A stretch of DNA of 64,000 nt from Treponema parvum (GCF_017893945.1 NZ_CP054257.1:1116001-1180000), one strand, 5' to 3'. Positions 1 to 9,829 are shown, counted from the first letter of the stretch. The notes: generated from the sequence alone by a model not told the origin. Translations and numbers: made by a program.

Positions 1-967
<967 letters not shown>

Positions 968-1039
968 TTACCAGCATTTGACACTCCCGACAATCCTATG
1001 ATAGCCTGTACATACGGGAAACTTAAGCGGGGCATGGCG

Positions 1040-1588
1040 ATGGATTTTTTTTCGGATTCAAAGATTATTACGGCTGTAAGAAACGAGGATACTTTTAATA
1101 AATGTTTGAAAAGCGATTGTAAGGTTGTTTTTCTTTTATTCGGCACTATTCTTACCGTTTCCGACTATGTGCGAAAGTTAAAGGAATATAATAAAACCGT
1201 CTTCGTTCATCTTGATTTGATCGAAGGGCTTTCAAGCAGCAGGTCGTCGGTCGACTATATCGATAAGATGACACAAGCCGACGGAATAATTTCCATAAAG
1301 CAAAGTCTTTTGAAATACGCCAAAACGCTCGGTTTTATAACAGTCCTTCGCGTTTTTATGCTGGATTCAAAATCGATAGAGTCTCTTGAAAAAATCGATT
1401 CGGATCCGTCCGTTGATATAATAGAAATGATGCCCGGCGTAACGCTTACCATTTTATGCAATGAAATCGCAGGCAGCAAAAAGACGATTATAGCAGGCGG
1501 CCTTATAAGAAGCGGGGACGATGTTACGAGGATTCTCCGCTCGGGCGCGAGCGCCATCTCCACGTCCGACAGCCGCCTTTGGGAATAA
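1040..1588 (+). CDS. glpP: Glycerol-3-phosphate responsive antiterminator GlpP
   Basis: RNA-binding antiterminator family that lets transcription of glp genes proceed when glycerol-3-phosphate is bound. The protein (about 182 aa) has the expected landmarks: VFVHLDLIEGL, then IISIKQSLLKYAKTLG, IIEMMPGV, and the C-terminal phosphate-binding part AGGLIRSGDDVTRILRSGA ending in TSDSRLWE. The open frame extends far upstream through glpK antisense, but a GGGG stretch seven bases before 1040 and homology to GlpP support a start at 1040 (1034 and 998 are alternatives). It converges on clpX with only a 4-base gap between stop codons and no visible terminator. Confidence 0.88.
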   Translation: MDFFSDSKIITAVRNEDTFNKCLKSDCKVVFLLFGTILTVSDYVRKLKEYNKTVFVHLDLIEGLSSSRSSVDYIDKMTQADGIISIKQSLLKYAKTLGFITVLRVFMLDSKSIESLEKIDSDPSVDIIEMMPGVTLTILCNEIAGSKKTIIAGGLIRSGDDVTRILRSGASAISTSDSRLWE

Positions 1589-1592
1589 GCGC

Positions 1593-2864
1593 TTACGCGG
1601 TTTGGGCGGTTTTTTGTTCGGTCAGCAAAGAGGCTATGTCGTCAATCTTTTGCTGCCGCACGATCGCCTTTGTAACTTCAAGCTTTTTTTTGCCTTTTAT
1701 GCTCGGAACTTCAAACATAAAATCCATGAGGATTTTTTCGACTATTGTGCGCAGTCCTCTGGCCCCTGTTTTTTGCTTTATCGCTATATCCGCTATCTCT
1801 TCAATCGCCTCGTCCGTAAAAGACAGATTAACGTCGTCAATGGCGAACGACGCCTTAAACTGTTTTGTGATGGCATTTTTAGGCTGGGTCAGAATTGCTA
1901 CCAAGTCTTCCTTTGTGAGCTCTTTTAAAGCTACCGTGATAGGCATACGGCCGATCAGTTCCGGAATAAGACCGAATTTTACCAGATCGTCGGGACACAC
2001 CTGATTCAGCAGCGCCATGCGCTGTTCGCTGTTCATCGTGTTTATATTCGAGCCGAAGCCCATAGAATGTTCGGATATGCGCTGCTCGATTATTTTATCG
2101 AGCCCCACAAATGCTCCTCCGAGTATGAAAAGAATGTTTGTGGTGTCTATTTCAATCATTTCCTGATTGGGATGTTTCCGCCCGCCTTGGGGAGGAACGC
2201 TTGCCTTTGTGCCTTCTATTATTTTAAGCAAGGCTTGCTGAACGCCTTCGCCTGAAACATCCCGCGTTATGGATGTGTTTTCACTTTTACGTGAAATTTT
2301 ATCGATTTCGTCGATAAAGACGATCCCGCGCTCCGCGGAAGCTATGTTACCGTCTGCAGCGTTTATAAGTTTTAAAAGCACGTTTTCGACGTCTTCGCCT
2401 ACGTAACCCGCCTCGGTTAGCGTCGTAGCGTCGGCTATGGCAAAAGGAACCTTTAGTCTTTGGGCGAGAGTCTTCGCAAGCAAAGTTTTACCGCTGCCGG
2501 TAGGGCCTATTAAAAGAACGTTAGATTTTTCGATCTGTATGTCGTTTTCCTGCTTTTTATTTGCGGACTTGGACATTCTTTTATAATGATTATACACGGC
2601 CACTGAAAGAATTTTTTTTGCGTCGTCCTGTCCCACCACATATTGATCCAAATAGCTTTTAAACTCTTTTGGAGAAGGAACCTCGCTCATCTCTATGGGA
2701 GAAACCGAACGCTCTTCCTGATCGAGGACGCTCTGACATACGGCCGTACATTGATCGCATATAAAGATATTTCCTGCAGGTGCCGCCACTAATCTCCGTT
2801 TTTCGTCTGCGGGTTTGCCGCAAAAAGAACAATATTGGGACGATGAATTACCGAATCTTATCAT
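1593..2864 (-). CDS. clpX: ATP-dependent Clp protease ATP-binding subunit ClpX
   Basis: AAA+ unfoldase that feeds substrates to ClpP in the cytoplasm. The 423-aa protein has an N-terminal zinc-binding domain (CSFCG near residue 11 and CDQC about 25 residues later), Walker A GPTGSGKT, the pore loop GYVGEDVE, Walker [11 protein letters not shown] and the C-terminal small domain. The start MIRFGNSSS is fixed by a GGAGGG site about 8 bases upstream; the longer open frame to 2990 only overlaps clpP. It overlaps the clpP 3' end by 17 bp, so the two are translationally linked. Length and motifs are typical; nothing is missing. Confidence 0.97.
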   Translation of the reverse strand: MIRFGNSSSQYCSFCGKPADEKRRLVAAPAGNIFICDQCTAVCQSVLDQEERSVSPIEMSEVPSPKEFKSYLDQYVVGQDDAKKILSVAVYNHYKRMSKSANKKQENDIQIEKSNVLLIGPTGSGKTLLAKTLAQRLKVPFAIADATTLTEAGYVGEDVENVLLKLINAADGNIASAERGIVFIDEIDKISRKSENTSITRDVSGEGVQQALLKIIEGTKASVPPQGGRKHPNQEMIEIDTTNILFILGGAFVGLDKIIEQRISEHSMGFGSNINTMNSEQRMALLNQVCPDDLVKFGLIPELIGRMPITVALKELTKEDLVAILTQPKNAITKQFKASFAIDDVNLSFTDEAIEEIADIAIKQKTGARGLRTIVEKILMDFMFEVPSIKGKKKLEVTKAIVRQQKIDDIASLLTEQKTAQTA

Positions 2865-3465
2865 CTTTTTTTCTTCCCTCCATGATGTGGTCGATAATGC
2901 CGTATTCCAGCGCTTCTTTTGCCGGCATGTAAAAGTCTCTTTCCATATCGGCTGCAACCTTCTTTTCCGGTTTTTTCGTTTTTTCGGCAAAGTATTGTAT
3001 CGTAAGCTTTTTTAGCCTTATGATCTCTTTAGCCTGAATTGCGATGTCGCTTTCCTGACCTTGAACTCCGCCCCAAGGCTGGTGGATCATTACCCGTGAA
3101 GAGGGAAGGGCGAACCTTTTTCCCTCCGAACCGCCTGCAAGCAGGATTGCCGCCATACTTGCCGCCTGTCCCATGCATATCGTCTGAATATCGCATCTTA
3201 CGTATTGCATGGTATCGTATATTGCAAGCCCTGCCGTAACCGAACCGCCCGGAGAATTTATGTACATGCTTATATCTTTTTCGGGATTTTCGGATTCGAG
3301 AAACAGTATTTGCGCCACAATTAGATCGGCCGTAGCGTCGTTAATCTCGCCGTCTACGAATATGATTCTGTCCTTTAAAAGCCGTGAAAAAATATCATAT
3401 GTGCGCTCTCCGTTTCCGCTGCGTTCCACAACATACGGCACAAGAGAATTCATCCGTTCGTTCAT
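2848..3465 (-). CDS. clpP: ATP-dependent Clp protease proteolytic subunit ClpP
   Basis: Serine peptidase that forms the proteolytic chamber partnered with ClpX, encoded next door. At 205 aa it has family length. The catalytic serine lies in GQAASMAA, the histidine in MIHQPWGG and the aspartate in [13 protein letters not shown]; the oxyanion-region INSPGGS motif is present. The start is either 3465 or the second ATG at 3453 (MNSLVPYV, the usual family beginning). An AAGGAAGG ribosome-binding site precedes it. Its leader carries a two-hairpin element (3480-3542) that ends in a T-run directly before that site. Confidence 0.96.
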   Translation of the reverse strand: MNERMNSLVPYVVERSGNGERTYDIFSRLLKDRIIFVDGEINDATADLIVAQILFLESENPEKDISMYINSPGGSVTAGLAIYDTMQYVRCDIQTICMGQAASMAAILLAGGSEGKRFALPSSRVMIHQPWGGVQGQESDIAIQAKEIIRLKKLTIQYFAEKTKKPEKKVAADMERDFYMPAKEALEYGIIDHIMEGRKKDDKIR

Positions 3466-3479
3466 TATCTACCTTCCTT

Positions 3480-3542
3480 AAAAAACGGCATACGAGGAAA
3501 TTTCAATTTCCGAGAATGCCGTTTTCGTGCGCAATAGCGCAC
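3480..3542 (-). repeat. Two-hairpin leader element in front of clpP
   Basis: On the minus strand a short hairpin (GTGCGC/GCGCAC, 3527-3542) is followed by a long one whose outer arms are AAAACGGCAT (3482-3491) and ATGCCGTTTT (3516-3525) and whose inner arms are GGAAAT/ATTTCC. A run of six T follows immediately, then the clpP ribosome-binding site. The shape is that of an attenuator. Nearly the same composite stands before flgL at 20404-20463, in the same sense orientation. Whether it regulates or is only a mobile repeat cannot be told from sequence alone. Confidence 0.7.
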
Positions 3543-3608
3543 AGTTGTAAATTAAATCGGCAATATAAAATTATATCCTATAATATACAAATAAATAAGC
3601 GGTTAGGC

Positions 3609-3655
3609 AAAAAAATAGGGCTGCCGAAAAAGTAACCGACTTTTGAGACAGCCCC
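3609..3655 (-). terminator. Intrinsic terminator after tig
   Basis: Directly after the tig stop (minus strand) the sequence folds as GGGGCTGT...GGCAGCCC with an inner CAAAAGT/ACTTTTTC pairing, followed by a T-rich tract (A-run at 3609-3615 on the plus strand). Related hairpins end the symporter gene (35913) and nagA (40570). Confidence 0.75.
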
Positions 3656-3682
3656 GTTTGGTCCCGCTCCTGCAGGAATATA

Positions 3683-5041
3683 TCAGCGTTTGAACAGATC
3701 CGCAAACGCGATTTTATCGCCTTTGACAACTTTTACTTCGCTGTAAAGCTGTTTATAAAGTTTTTGCTCCTTTGCTTCGTCGATAAGATATTCTTTGGCT
3801 CTGGGATCCGCATAGCGTTTTTTTATTTCATCTACGGTCGCGCCGCTTTCTTCGGCTATGCGCTTGTATTCTTCGTCAATCTCTTCGGGCGTTATTGAAA
3901 TATTTCGGTCACGCAAAAGCGATTCCACTATAATTCTCGATTTGAGCATCTTTTCACTGTCGCCTGTCCATTCCTTAAGCATTCCTTCTTTTGACTGTCC
4001 TGCCGAGCTTATCATTTTATTGAGCTGCTCGGTTGTCGTTTGGAATTGCTGCGCCATCATCTTCCAGCGGCTCTGAAGTTCCGCGTCAAGCATCGAAGAC
4101 GGAATGTCGAATTTGTTTTTTTCTATAAGCTGAGAGAGCAAGTCGTTGTTCTTCATTTCCGATATACGGCGATTTTTTGCAAGTTCAAGGTTTTTCGTGA
4201 TATCTTTTTTGAGGTCGTCAAGGGTTTTGTATTTTTCATTTACGTCCTGCGCCAGTTCGTCGTCAAGCTTGGGCAAATTCCTTATTTTTATTGCCGTAAC
4301 CGTCACGCTGATTTTTTTTGTTTTTCCGGCGAGCTCTTTGTTGTCGTCGTCCTTTTTATATTTTTTAACGATGTCCTTTGTTTCGCCTTTTTTCATTCCT
4401 ATTATATCATCGTCGATCTTATAGATATTTTCTCCGCTGCCTACGGTAAAGACAAACCCTTCCCGTTTTGACGATTCTATCACATTGCCGTCGTCGTCCG
4501 TTTCGCTGTAGTTGATCGTAACTATATCGTCCTTTTGAACTTTTTCATCGTCTTTTTTGTCCATCACTGTGGCGTTACGATCCTGAACGGCCTTGAGCTC
4601 TTCTTCAATTTCTTTTTCGGTTATTGTTACCTGCGGTTCTTTTACTGTGACGCCTTTGACATCGATGTTTTTTACTCTCGGAAATACGTCGTATGTTACG
4701 GAAAAAGTCAGATCCTTAGCAGCGTCGAACTCCGGAAGAGTGTCCATTGCCGGTTGCGCATACGGCAGCGGGCGAAGTTCTTTTTCATTTTCGTCGGAAA
4801 AAATTTCGTTTAACGCTTTGTCGATTAAGTCGGTCATAACGTCGGCTTTAAGGGCGTTTCCGTATTTTCTTTCCAAAATGGAAACGGGTACGTGGCCTTT
4901 TCTGAATCCGGGAACTTGGGCATTTTTAGCATATTTTGTGACGATTTGCTTGTAGTTTTCAGCTACGTCGTCTTTATCAACGGTAACCGTCAATTTGACG
5001 GCGGATTTTTCCAGTTCTTCAATCTTTTTAGAGAGTTTCAT
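3683..5041 (-). CDS. tig: Trigger factor (ribosome-associated chaperone)
   Basis: Ribosome-bound chaperone and peptidyl-prolyl isomerase that shields nascent chains. The 452-aa protein has the ribosome-binding N-terminal domain with the signature region VPGFRKGHVP (about residues 43-52), a central FKBP-type isomerase domain (DDIVTINYSETDDDG to ISVTVTAIK, about 165-255), and a helical C-terminal substrate domain. The order tig-clpP-clpX is the common bacterial arrangement. A terminator and a probable separate promoter region lie between tig and clpP, so clpPX may be transcribed independently. Confidence 0.95.
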   Translation of the reverse strand: MKLSKKIEELEKSAVKLTVTVDKDDVAENYKQIVTKYAKNAQVPGFRKGHVPVSILERKYGNALKADVMTDLIDKALNEIFSDENEKELRPLPYAQPAMDTLPEFDAAKDLTFSVTYDVFPRVKNIDVKGVTVKEPQVTITEKEIEEELKAVQDRNATVMDKKDDEKVQKDDIVTINYSETDDDGNVIESSKREGFVFTVGSGENIYKIDDDIIGMKKGETKDIVKKYKKDDDNKELAGKTKKISVTVTAIKIRNLPKLDDELAQDVNEKYKTLDDLKKDITKNLELAKNRRISEMKNNDLLSQLIEKNKFDIPSSMLDAELQSRWKMMAQQFQTTTEQLNKMISSAGQSKEGMLKEWTGDSEKMLKSRIIVESLLRDRNISITPEEIDEEYKRIAEESGATVDEIKKRYADPRAKEYLIDEAKEQKLYKQLYSEVKVVKGDKIAFADLFKR

Positions 5042-5121
5042 GCATACGTCCCCTTAAAATAAAATAGGTGAATATAAAGTAAAAAAGCGATCCGGATCGC
5101 TCCGCATCGCCGTTTTATAAG

Positions 5122-5193
5122 AGCGGGAAACGGGAGTCGGACCCGCGACATCCACCTTGGCAAGGTGGCGCTCTACCACTGAGCTATTCCCGC
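5122..5193 (-). tRNA. tRNA-Gly(GCC), copy 1
   Basis: Reverse complement folds as a cloverleaf with acceptor GCGGGAA/TTCCCGC, anticodon loop TTGCCAA (anticodon GCC) and discriminator T. CCA is not encoded. The sequence is identical to the copy at 5379-5450, including several flanking bases. Confidence 0.95.
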
Positions 5194-5378
5194 AAAAATT
5201 ATGGTAAAAACCGTTCCTTAAAATCGCGTCGCCGCAGAAATCGTCAGATTTCGAGGGTGGCGCAATTAATGCGCATATTGCGCACAGTTATAACCAGCGA
5301 CGTTTCGGCTTTATCCAAAACTCGTCGTTTAAGCACCGCCATATAGCGTCGGTTTTTGCACCGCTTTATCTTTATAAG

Positions 5379-5450
5379 AGCGGGAAACGGGAGTCGGACC
5401 CGCGACATCCACCTTGGCAAGGTGGCGCTCTACCACTGAGCTATTCCCGC
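5379..5450 (-). tRNA. tRNA-Gly(GCC), copy 2
   Basis: Identical in sequence to the tRNA at 5122-5193, with anticodon GCC. The shared TTATAAGAGCGGGAAA flank indicates a local duplication of the gene plus some bases beyond it. The 185 bp between the copies hold no gene I can see, only a GCGCAT/TGCGCAC-type small hairpin near 5268-5285 that resembles part of the clpP leader element. Confidence 0.95.
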
Positions 5451-5482
5451 AAGTATTTTGCGCATACTTTAAAACTAAAATA

Positions 5483-5562
5483 TGCGAGAGGAGGGACTTG
5501 AACCCTCAAGCCTAAGCACTAGATCCTAAGTCTAGCGTGTCTGCCAATTCCACCACTCTCGC
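5483..5562 (-). tRNA. tRNA-Leu(TAG)
   Basis: Reverse complement gives GCGAGAG/CTCTCGC acceptor, an anticodon stem CTAGA/TCTAG with loop CTTAGGA (anticodon TAG, reading CUA) and a long variable arm as expected for a class II tRNA. Discriminator is A. Confidence 0.94.
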
Positions 5563-5608
5563 GTTCGGACCGTGAGCCTGTTCGCTTGGATCGATAAAGG
5601 CATTTTAA

Positions 5609-5681
5609 TGAGCCATGCCGGCTTCGAACCGACGACCCGCAGATTAAGAGTCTGCTGCTCTACCAACTGAGCTAATGGCCC
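5609..5681 (-). tRNA. tRNA-Lys(CTT)
   Basis: Acceptor GGGCCAT/ATGGCTC with one G-T pair, anticodon stem GCAGA/TCTGC with loop CTCTTAA (anticodon CTT, reading AAG), discriminator A. Confidence 0.94.
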
Positions 5682-5707
5682 TTGTTTGTTACTTATGATA
5701 TGGATAT

Positions 5708-5781
5708 TGCGTCCGACACGGCTCGAACGTGCGACCTACGGATTCGAAGTCCGTTGCTCTATCCAGCTGAGCTACGAACGC
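5708..5781 (-). tRNA. tRNA-Arg(TCG)
   Basis: Acceptor GCGTTCG on the 5' side pairs with the 3' CGGACGC segment (with a G-T pair); anticodon stem ACGGA/TCCGT with loop CTTCGAA gives anticodon TCG. Discriminator A. Confidence 0.93.
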
Positions 5782-5820
5782 ATATCAACAGGTTACAGCC
5801 GCGCTGTATCTTGTAGCAAG

Positions 5821-5893
5821 GGTGCCGGGTGGGATTTGAACCCACGACAACCAGATCCACAATCTGGCGCTCTACCCCTGAACTACTGGCACC
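5821..5893 (-). tRNA. tRNA-His(GTG)
   Basis: Anticodon stem CCAGA/TCTGG with loop TTGTGGA gives anticodon GTG. The 5' end starts with the extra G(-1) that pairs with C73, the hallmark of tRNA-His. One A-C mismatch sits in the acceptor stem (position 6-67). Confidence 0.93.
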
Positions 5894-5980
5894 AAGTAAC
5901 TGATAAAACCTAATATAACAAAAAAAAGTTTACTTAGTCAAGCCGGCGGGGCGGCGAAAAAGACGGAGGCAAAAACAGCG

Positions 5981-6117
5981 GATGGCACACTGGGGGTGTT
6001 GTTCGTAACGGTGGCGGCGCCGCGCGCAACAGCAAAAAAGGCGAATACTGCAGCGGTGAAAATGGAAGATGAGACACTGGAGTATTGTGTATAACGATGG
6101 CGGTGTCATGCGCGCGG
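5981..6117. repeat. Degenerate tandem duplication in intergenic region
   Basis: Two related stretches about 87 bp apart (near 5981-6029 and 6068-6117) share GATG..ACACTGG, a GT-rich middle, TAACG.TGGCGG and GCGCGC. They fill the gap between the tRNA cluster and the kdgT promoter. No gene is apparent here. Confidence 0.45.
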
Positions 6118-6129
6118 GATTCTATTTTC

Positions 6130-6159
6130 TTGACAGAATTTGAAGCGCAGGGTTACAAT
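6130..6159 (+). promoter_or_regulatory. Sigma-70-type promoter of the kdgT-like gene
   Basis: TTGACA at 6130-6135 and TACAAT at 6154-6159 with an 18-bp spacer, 30 bp before the start codon. No operator palindrome is obvious beside it. Confidence 0.65.
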
Positions 6160-6188
6160 TATTTATCACTTTAATCGTGGAGGAAGAT

Positions 6189-7232
6189 ATGAAACTTGGT
6201 CAAGTTAGGGTCCTTGACACTATCAACAAAATCCCCGGCGGATTGATGGTTGTTCCGTTGATTCTTGGAGTAACCGTCAATACTCTCTTTCCGGATTTTT
6301 TGAAGATCGGAAGCTTTACGACGGCGCTTTTCAAAAACGGGGGTAACTGTCTTATTGCTGTCTTGTTCCTTTGTTCGGGTGCGCAGATTCAGTTTAAAAG
6401 CGCGGGACAGGCGCTGTATAAAGGCGTCGTCATCAATACGAGCAAAGTGTTGTTCGGCGTGTCGATCGGCGTTATCCTCGCGCGGATCGGCGGGCCCGGC
6501 GCCGTTATACTCGGCATGACGCCGCTCGGCCTTATCGGCTGTATGTCGAATTCGAACGGCGGTTTGTACACTGCGCTCGCTACGAAATACGGCGACAAAA
6601 CCGATGTCGGTGCCATCGCGGTCATCTCTTCGAACGACGGTCCGTTTTATGAAATGCTGTTTATGGGACTCGGCGGCGTCGCAGCGATTCCGGCGAAAGC
6701 TTTGTTTGCCTGTATTTTCCCGATTCTCGTTGGAATGATACTCGGAAACCTCGACGATAAAATGCGCGATTTTTTAAAGCCTGGTATGCTCATATCGATT
6801 TTCCTCTTTGCTTTCCCGCTTGGTGCTGGTATGAGTTTTAAAACCTTCATCACGGCCGGTATTCCCGGTATCCTTATCGGTCTGCTTACCGTTGCGTGGA
6901 CGGGTATTCCGACATATTTTATCTACAAATTGCTTATCCGCAAAAAGAACCGCCGAAGCTGTGCCGTCGGAGCTGCGGTCGGTACGGCGGCGGGAAACTC
7001 CGTCGGAACGCCTGCAGCCATAGCCGCCGTCGATCCGACATGGGAACCGTACGCGGCCGCGGCTACAGCGCAATGCGCCGCTGCGGTTATCGTGACGGCG
7101 CTCGTTACGCCGATGGTTGTAAATGCTCTATATAAGTACGAAGAAAAGCATGGTCTTATCAATTACGACGTGCCGCTCGCTTCCGAAGATACGGAGATGG
7201 AAAAAGCAGCCAAGAGCGAACCGAAGCTTTAA
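6189..7232 (+). CDS. kdgT: 2-keto-3-deoxygluconate permease (KdgT family)
   Basis: Inner-membrane carrier of the KdgT family, which imports 2-keto-3-deoxygluconate from pectin or uronate breakdown by cation symport. The 347-aa protein is hydrophobic with about ten membrane segments and the family's conserved stretches: IPGGLMVVPLILG near the N-terminus, NGGLYTAL, SSNDGPFYEM and the C-terminal GTAAGNSVGTPAAIAA. The start at 6189 follows a GGAGGAAG site; an upstream in-frame GTG is ignored. It stands between a clear promoter and a terminator, hence monocistronic. The substrate is inferred from family only; other sugar acids are possible. Confidence 0.88.
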   Translation: MKLGQVRVLDTINKIPGGLMVVPLILGVTVNTLFPDFLKIGSFTTALFKNGGNCLIAVLFLCSGAQIQFKSAGQALYKGVVINTSKVLFGVSIGVILARIGGPGAVILGMTPLGLIGCMSNSNGGLYTALATKYGDKTDVGAIAVISSNDGPFYEMLFMGLGGVAAIPAKALFACIFPILVGMILGNLDDKMRDFLKPGMLISIFLFAFPLGAGMSFKTFITAGIPGILIGLLTVAWTGIPTYFIYKLLIRKKNRRSCAVGAAVGTAAGNSVGTPAAIAAVDPTWEPYAAAATAQCAAAVIVTALVTPMVVNALYKYEEKHGLINYDVPLASEDTEMEKAAKSEPKL

Positions 7233-7241
7233 TCACTTACG

Positions 7242-7277
7242 ATAACAAAGGCCGTCATAAGGCGGCTTTTGTTGTTA
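7242..7277 (+). terminator. Terminator after kdgT
   Basis: Inverted repeat ATAACAAA-GCC...GGC-TTTGTTGTTAT with a T-rich 3' arm, 10 bp after the kdgT stop. Confidence 0.6.
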
Positions 7278-7297
7278 TGGGCTAATATGAGGTATAT

Positions 7298-8569
7298 ATG
7301 AATCTGTCGTTTCCTTACGGAAAAGAATTTTTAAAAATCGATATTCCCGACGAACGCTTAAAAGGAGTCATCGTTTCAAATCTTCATCATTATACGGCGA
7401 AGAATACGCCTGAAGCGCTCGTCGCTGAGGCGCTTGAAAACCCTGTCGGTACGAAAAAACTTTCGGAGCTCGCCAAGGGGAAAAACAATATCGTGCTCAT
7501 TGCAAGCGATCATACGCGCCCCGTTCCGAGCAAAACGATCGTTCCGCCGATGCTTGCCGAAATCAGAAAAGGAAATCCGAATGCCGACATTACGATTCTC
7601 ATTTCGACCGGCTGTCATAGGCTTTCGACGAAGGAAGAGCTCATCAGTAAATTCGGGGAAGAGATCGTCAAAAACGAAAAAATCATCGTTCACGACTGCG
7701 ACAATTCTCCGCTTGTAAAAATAGGAACGCTGCCGAGCGGCGGCGAATGCATTATCAATAGACTCGCCGTAGAAGCCGATCTCCTCGTCGCGGAAGGTTT
7801 TATAGAACCTCATTTTTTTGCAGGTTTTTCGGGAGGTCGAAAAAGTGTCCTTCCCGGCGTCGCGAGCCGTACGACTGTGCTTGCAAATCACTGTTCCGAA
7901 TTCATCGCCGATGCGCATTCCCGTACCGGCATTCTCGACGGAAATCCGATCCATAAAGATATGGTGTGGGCGGCGCACAAAGCAAAACTAGCGTTCATCG
8001 TGAACGTAGTTATCAACGAAAAAAAAGAAGCGATCTATGCGGTTGCGGGAGATATAGAAGCGGCGCATAAAAAAGGCTGCGACTTCCTTTCGTCGCTGTG
8101 CAAAGTCGACGCGTTGCCTGCGGACATTGTCATATCGACGAATGGAGGCTATCCGCTAGATCAAAACATCTACCAAGCAGTAAAGGGTATGACGGCGGCA
8201 GAAGCGACGGTCAAAAAAGGCGGCATCATCATCATGCTTGCAAAGTCGAACGACGGTCACGGCGGCGAAGGGTTTTATCACCAGATGGCCGACGAGCCGG
8301 ATATTCAAAAGACGCTCGATCTTTTTATGAGCCGCGGCAGAAACGAAACGAAGCCCGATCAATGGCAGACGCAGATTTTTATCCGTATTTTACAAAAGGC
8401 GCGCGTGATTTACGTTTCGGACGCTCCCGATGAAACGGTGCGCGCTCTGCACATGATCCCCGCGCACAGTCTCGAAGAGGCTGTAAAAGAAGCCGAAAGA
8501 CTCTGCGACAATCCGAATGCGACGTTAACCGCGATTCCCGATGGCGTGTCGGTCATGGTTATCGAATAA
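7298..8569 (+). CDS. LarA-like nickel-pincer racemase/epimerase family protein
   Basis: Member of the LarA family (lactate racemase and related 2-hydroxy-acid racemases/epimerases) that uses a nickel-pincer nucleotide cofactor. The 423-aa protein keeps the family signatures: SDHTRPVPSK, STGCHR (catalytic-type histidine) and EPHFFAGFSGGRKSVLPG (histidine and pincer-lysine region). The start at 7298 follows a GAGG site. It sits between two terminators beside a sugar-acid permease, so a sugar-acid or hydroxy-acid substrate is more likely than lactate. The cofactor genes larB, larC and larE are not in the window and must lie elsewhere if the enzyme is active. Confidence 0.82.
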   Translation: MNLSFPYGKEFLKIDIPDERLKGVIVSNLHHYTAKNTPEALVAEALENPVGTKKLSELAKGKNNIVLIASDHTRPVPSKTIVPPMLAEIRKGNPNADITILISTGCHRLSTKEELISKFGEEIVKNEKIIVHDCDNSPLVKIGTLPSGGECIINRLAVEADLLVAEGFIEPHFFAGFSGGRKSVLPGVASRTTVLANHCSEFIADAHSRTGILDGNPIHKDMVWAAHKAKLAFIVNVVINEKKEAIYAVAGDIEAAHKKGCDFLSSLCKVDALPADIVISTNGGYPLDQNIYQAVKGMTAAEATVKKGGIIIMLAKSNDGHGGEGFYHQMADEPDIQKTLDLFMSRGRNETKPDQWQTQIFIRILQKARVIYVSDAPDETVRALHMIPAHSLEEAVKEAERLCDNPNATLTAIPDGVSVMVIE

Positions 8570-8699
8570 AGCAACATAGCTGGCGGTTTTCCGCTTTTAT
8601 GCGGTGCTCTGCCGGCGGGGCGGCGGCACACAGCTGTCCGGCAAAACGTTCATCACTCGGCGCCCTGCGGACACTCGGTAAAACATCCGTCGACGGAAG

Positions 8700-8733
8700 C
8701 TGCCTGAAACCGAAGCTTTCGGGCAGTTTTTTT
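8700..8733 (+). terminator. Strong intrinsic terminator
   Basis: Ten-base arms CTGCCTGAAA (8700-8709) and TTTCGGGCAG (8717-8726), one G-T pair, seven-base loop, then seven T. It closes the larA-like transcript; the 130 bp before it hold no recognisable gene. Confidence 0.85.
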
Positions 8734-8762
8734 GATTTTACAGAATTCTATTCTTTTTTATT

Positions 8763-9671
8763 ATGGAAAAAATCATACAAAAAATAATCGAAAATTATTT
8801 ATTTTTACTTGCGGCCTTTGCCCTTGTTTATTTTAATCAAAAAAGAGTCGGGTTCGTGTCCGTAAAAAAACGGCGTGCGGTGTTTATTATGCTCATGCTC
8901 GCCGTATTTTATTTGGCGTTTTTACTTTTGATTCAGCGGATGCATTGGAATCCGTATTTTGCGATTCCGAGTTTTATCGCGGTTGCTTTTACGGGATTTT
9001 TGCTCCGCCGTCATACGTGGCCTTTTAAAAGCCGCTGTCAAAAATGTGGAAAGCGGTTGACAATTACACAGATGCTCACAAACGATAAAAATATCTGCGG
9101 CTCGTGTTTTATTGAAACGCATCCCGAGTTTGCGCCAAAGACGGAAGCGGATATCCAAAAAGAATTTGATGACGAATGGGCGGCGTGGAAGCCCGGAGAA
9201 TACGTCGTTTTGTGTTTTATTGTAAATGCGCAGAACCAAGTGCTGCTCATTGAAAGGAAATATATCGAAAAAGGATCAGGGAAAGTGTCTGGGGCGATGA
9301 GTCGTTTAGGAGCGAAAGAAAATCCCCTCGACGCGTGCAAACGATGTGCGCTAAAAGAAACGGGACTCGCGATCGAAGAAGTGCGCTGTCACGGAAGATT
9401 GAATTTCGCGATTCCGGGACGTGATTTGCGCTGTTACGTATTTGTTGCCGACGATTCATCCGGTACAATCAAAGAGACGGATAAAAATCGACCGTACTGG
9501 GTAAGCGTTAAAAAATTGCCGTTCGGAAAAATGTCCGTAGATTGCCGCGTGTGGCTCCCTATAGCCCTTGACCGCGGTTATTTCGATTATTACGGTATAT
9601 GCAATGAAAAAGGCTATGTCGTCAAAGATACGCTTCGCAAACATCTTCCTGAAAATCCTTTCACCTCATAA
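8763..9671 (+). CDS. Membrane protein with zinc ribbon and degenerate Nudix domain
   Basis: A 302-aa protein of unusual build. Residues about 11-23, 40-58 and 64-80 are hydrophobic membrane segments. A zinc ribbon follows with C92-x2-C95 and C112-x2-C115. The C-terminal half is Nudix-like (GEYVVLCFIVNAQNQVLLIER, then a box at about 183-203). In that box the REUXEE core reads RCALKE, so one metal-binding glutamate is Cys and another Lys; hydrolase activity is doubtful. It may instead bind a nucleotide ligand. Ribosome-binding site is weak. It stands alone after a terminator. Domain calls are from motifs by eye. Confidence 0.6.
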   Translation: MEKIIQKIIENYLFLLAAFALVYFNQKRVGFVSVKKRRAVFIMLMLAVFYLAFLLLIQRMHWNPYFAIPSFIAVAFTGFLLRRHTWPFKSRCQKCGKRLTITQMLTNDKNICGSCFIETHPEFAPKTEADIQKEFDDEWAAWKPGEYVVLCFIVNAQNQVLLIERKYIEKGSGKVSGAMSRLGAKENPLDACKRCALKETGLAIEEVRCHGRLNFAIPGRDLRCYVFVADDSSGTIKETDKNRPYWVSVKKLPFGKMSVDCRVWLPIALDRGYFDYYGICNEKGYVVKDTLRKHLPENPFTS

Positions 9672-9789
9672 GACAGAGTAAGGTTACCGGCTGTTCGGTG
9701 TATTGCAAACATGAGCCGAAATAACGGTAAGTCTAAACATACGGTTCCTCTTTTATAAAAATCAAAAAATAGTGCCGGTTTTGGATAAA

Positions 9790-9829
9790 ATAAAGCATGA
9801 AATCCCGTACTGCATAACCTATGCTTTAT
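9790..9829. promoter_or_regulatory. Inverted repeat before the catabolic operon
   Basis: ATAAAGCAT (9790-9798) and ATGCTTTAT (9821-9829) are perfect 9-bp arms 22 bp apart, ending four bases before the first start codon of the FAD oxidoreductase gene. It could be an operator or a leader hairpin. The AraC-type regulator at 17044 is a possible ligand, though AraC proteins usually prefer direct repeats. Confidence 0.4.
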
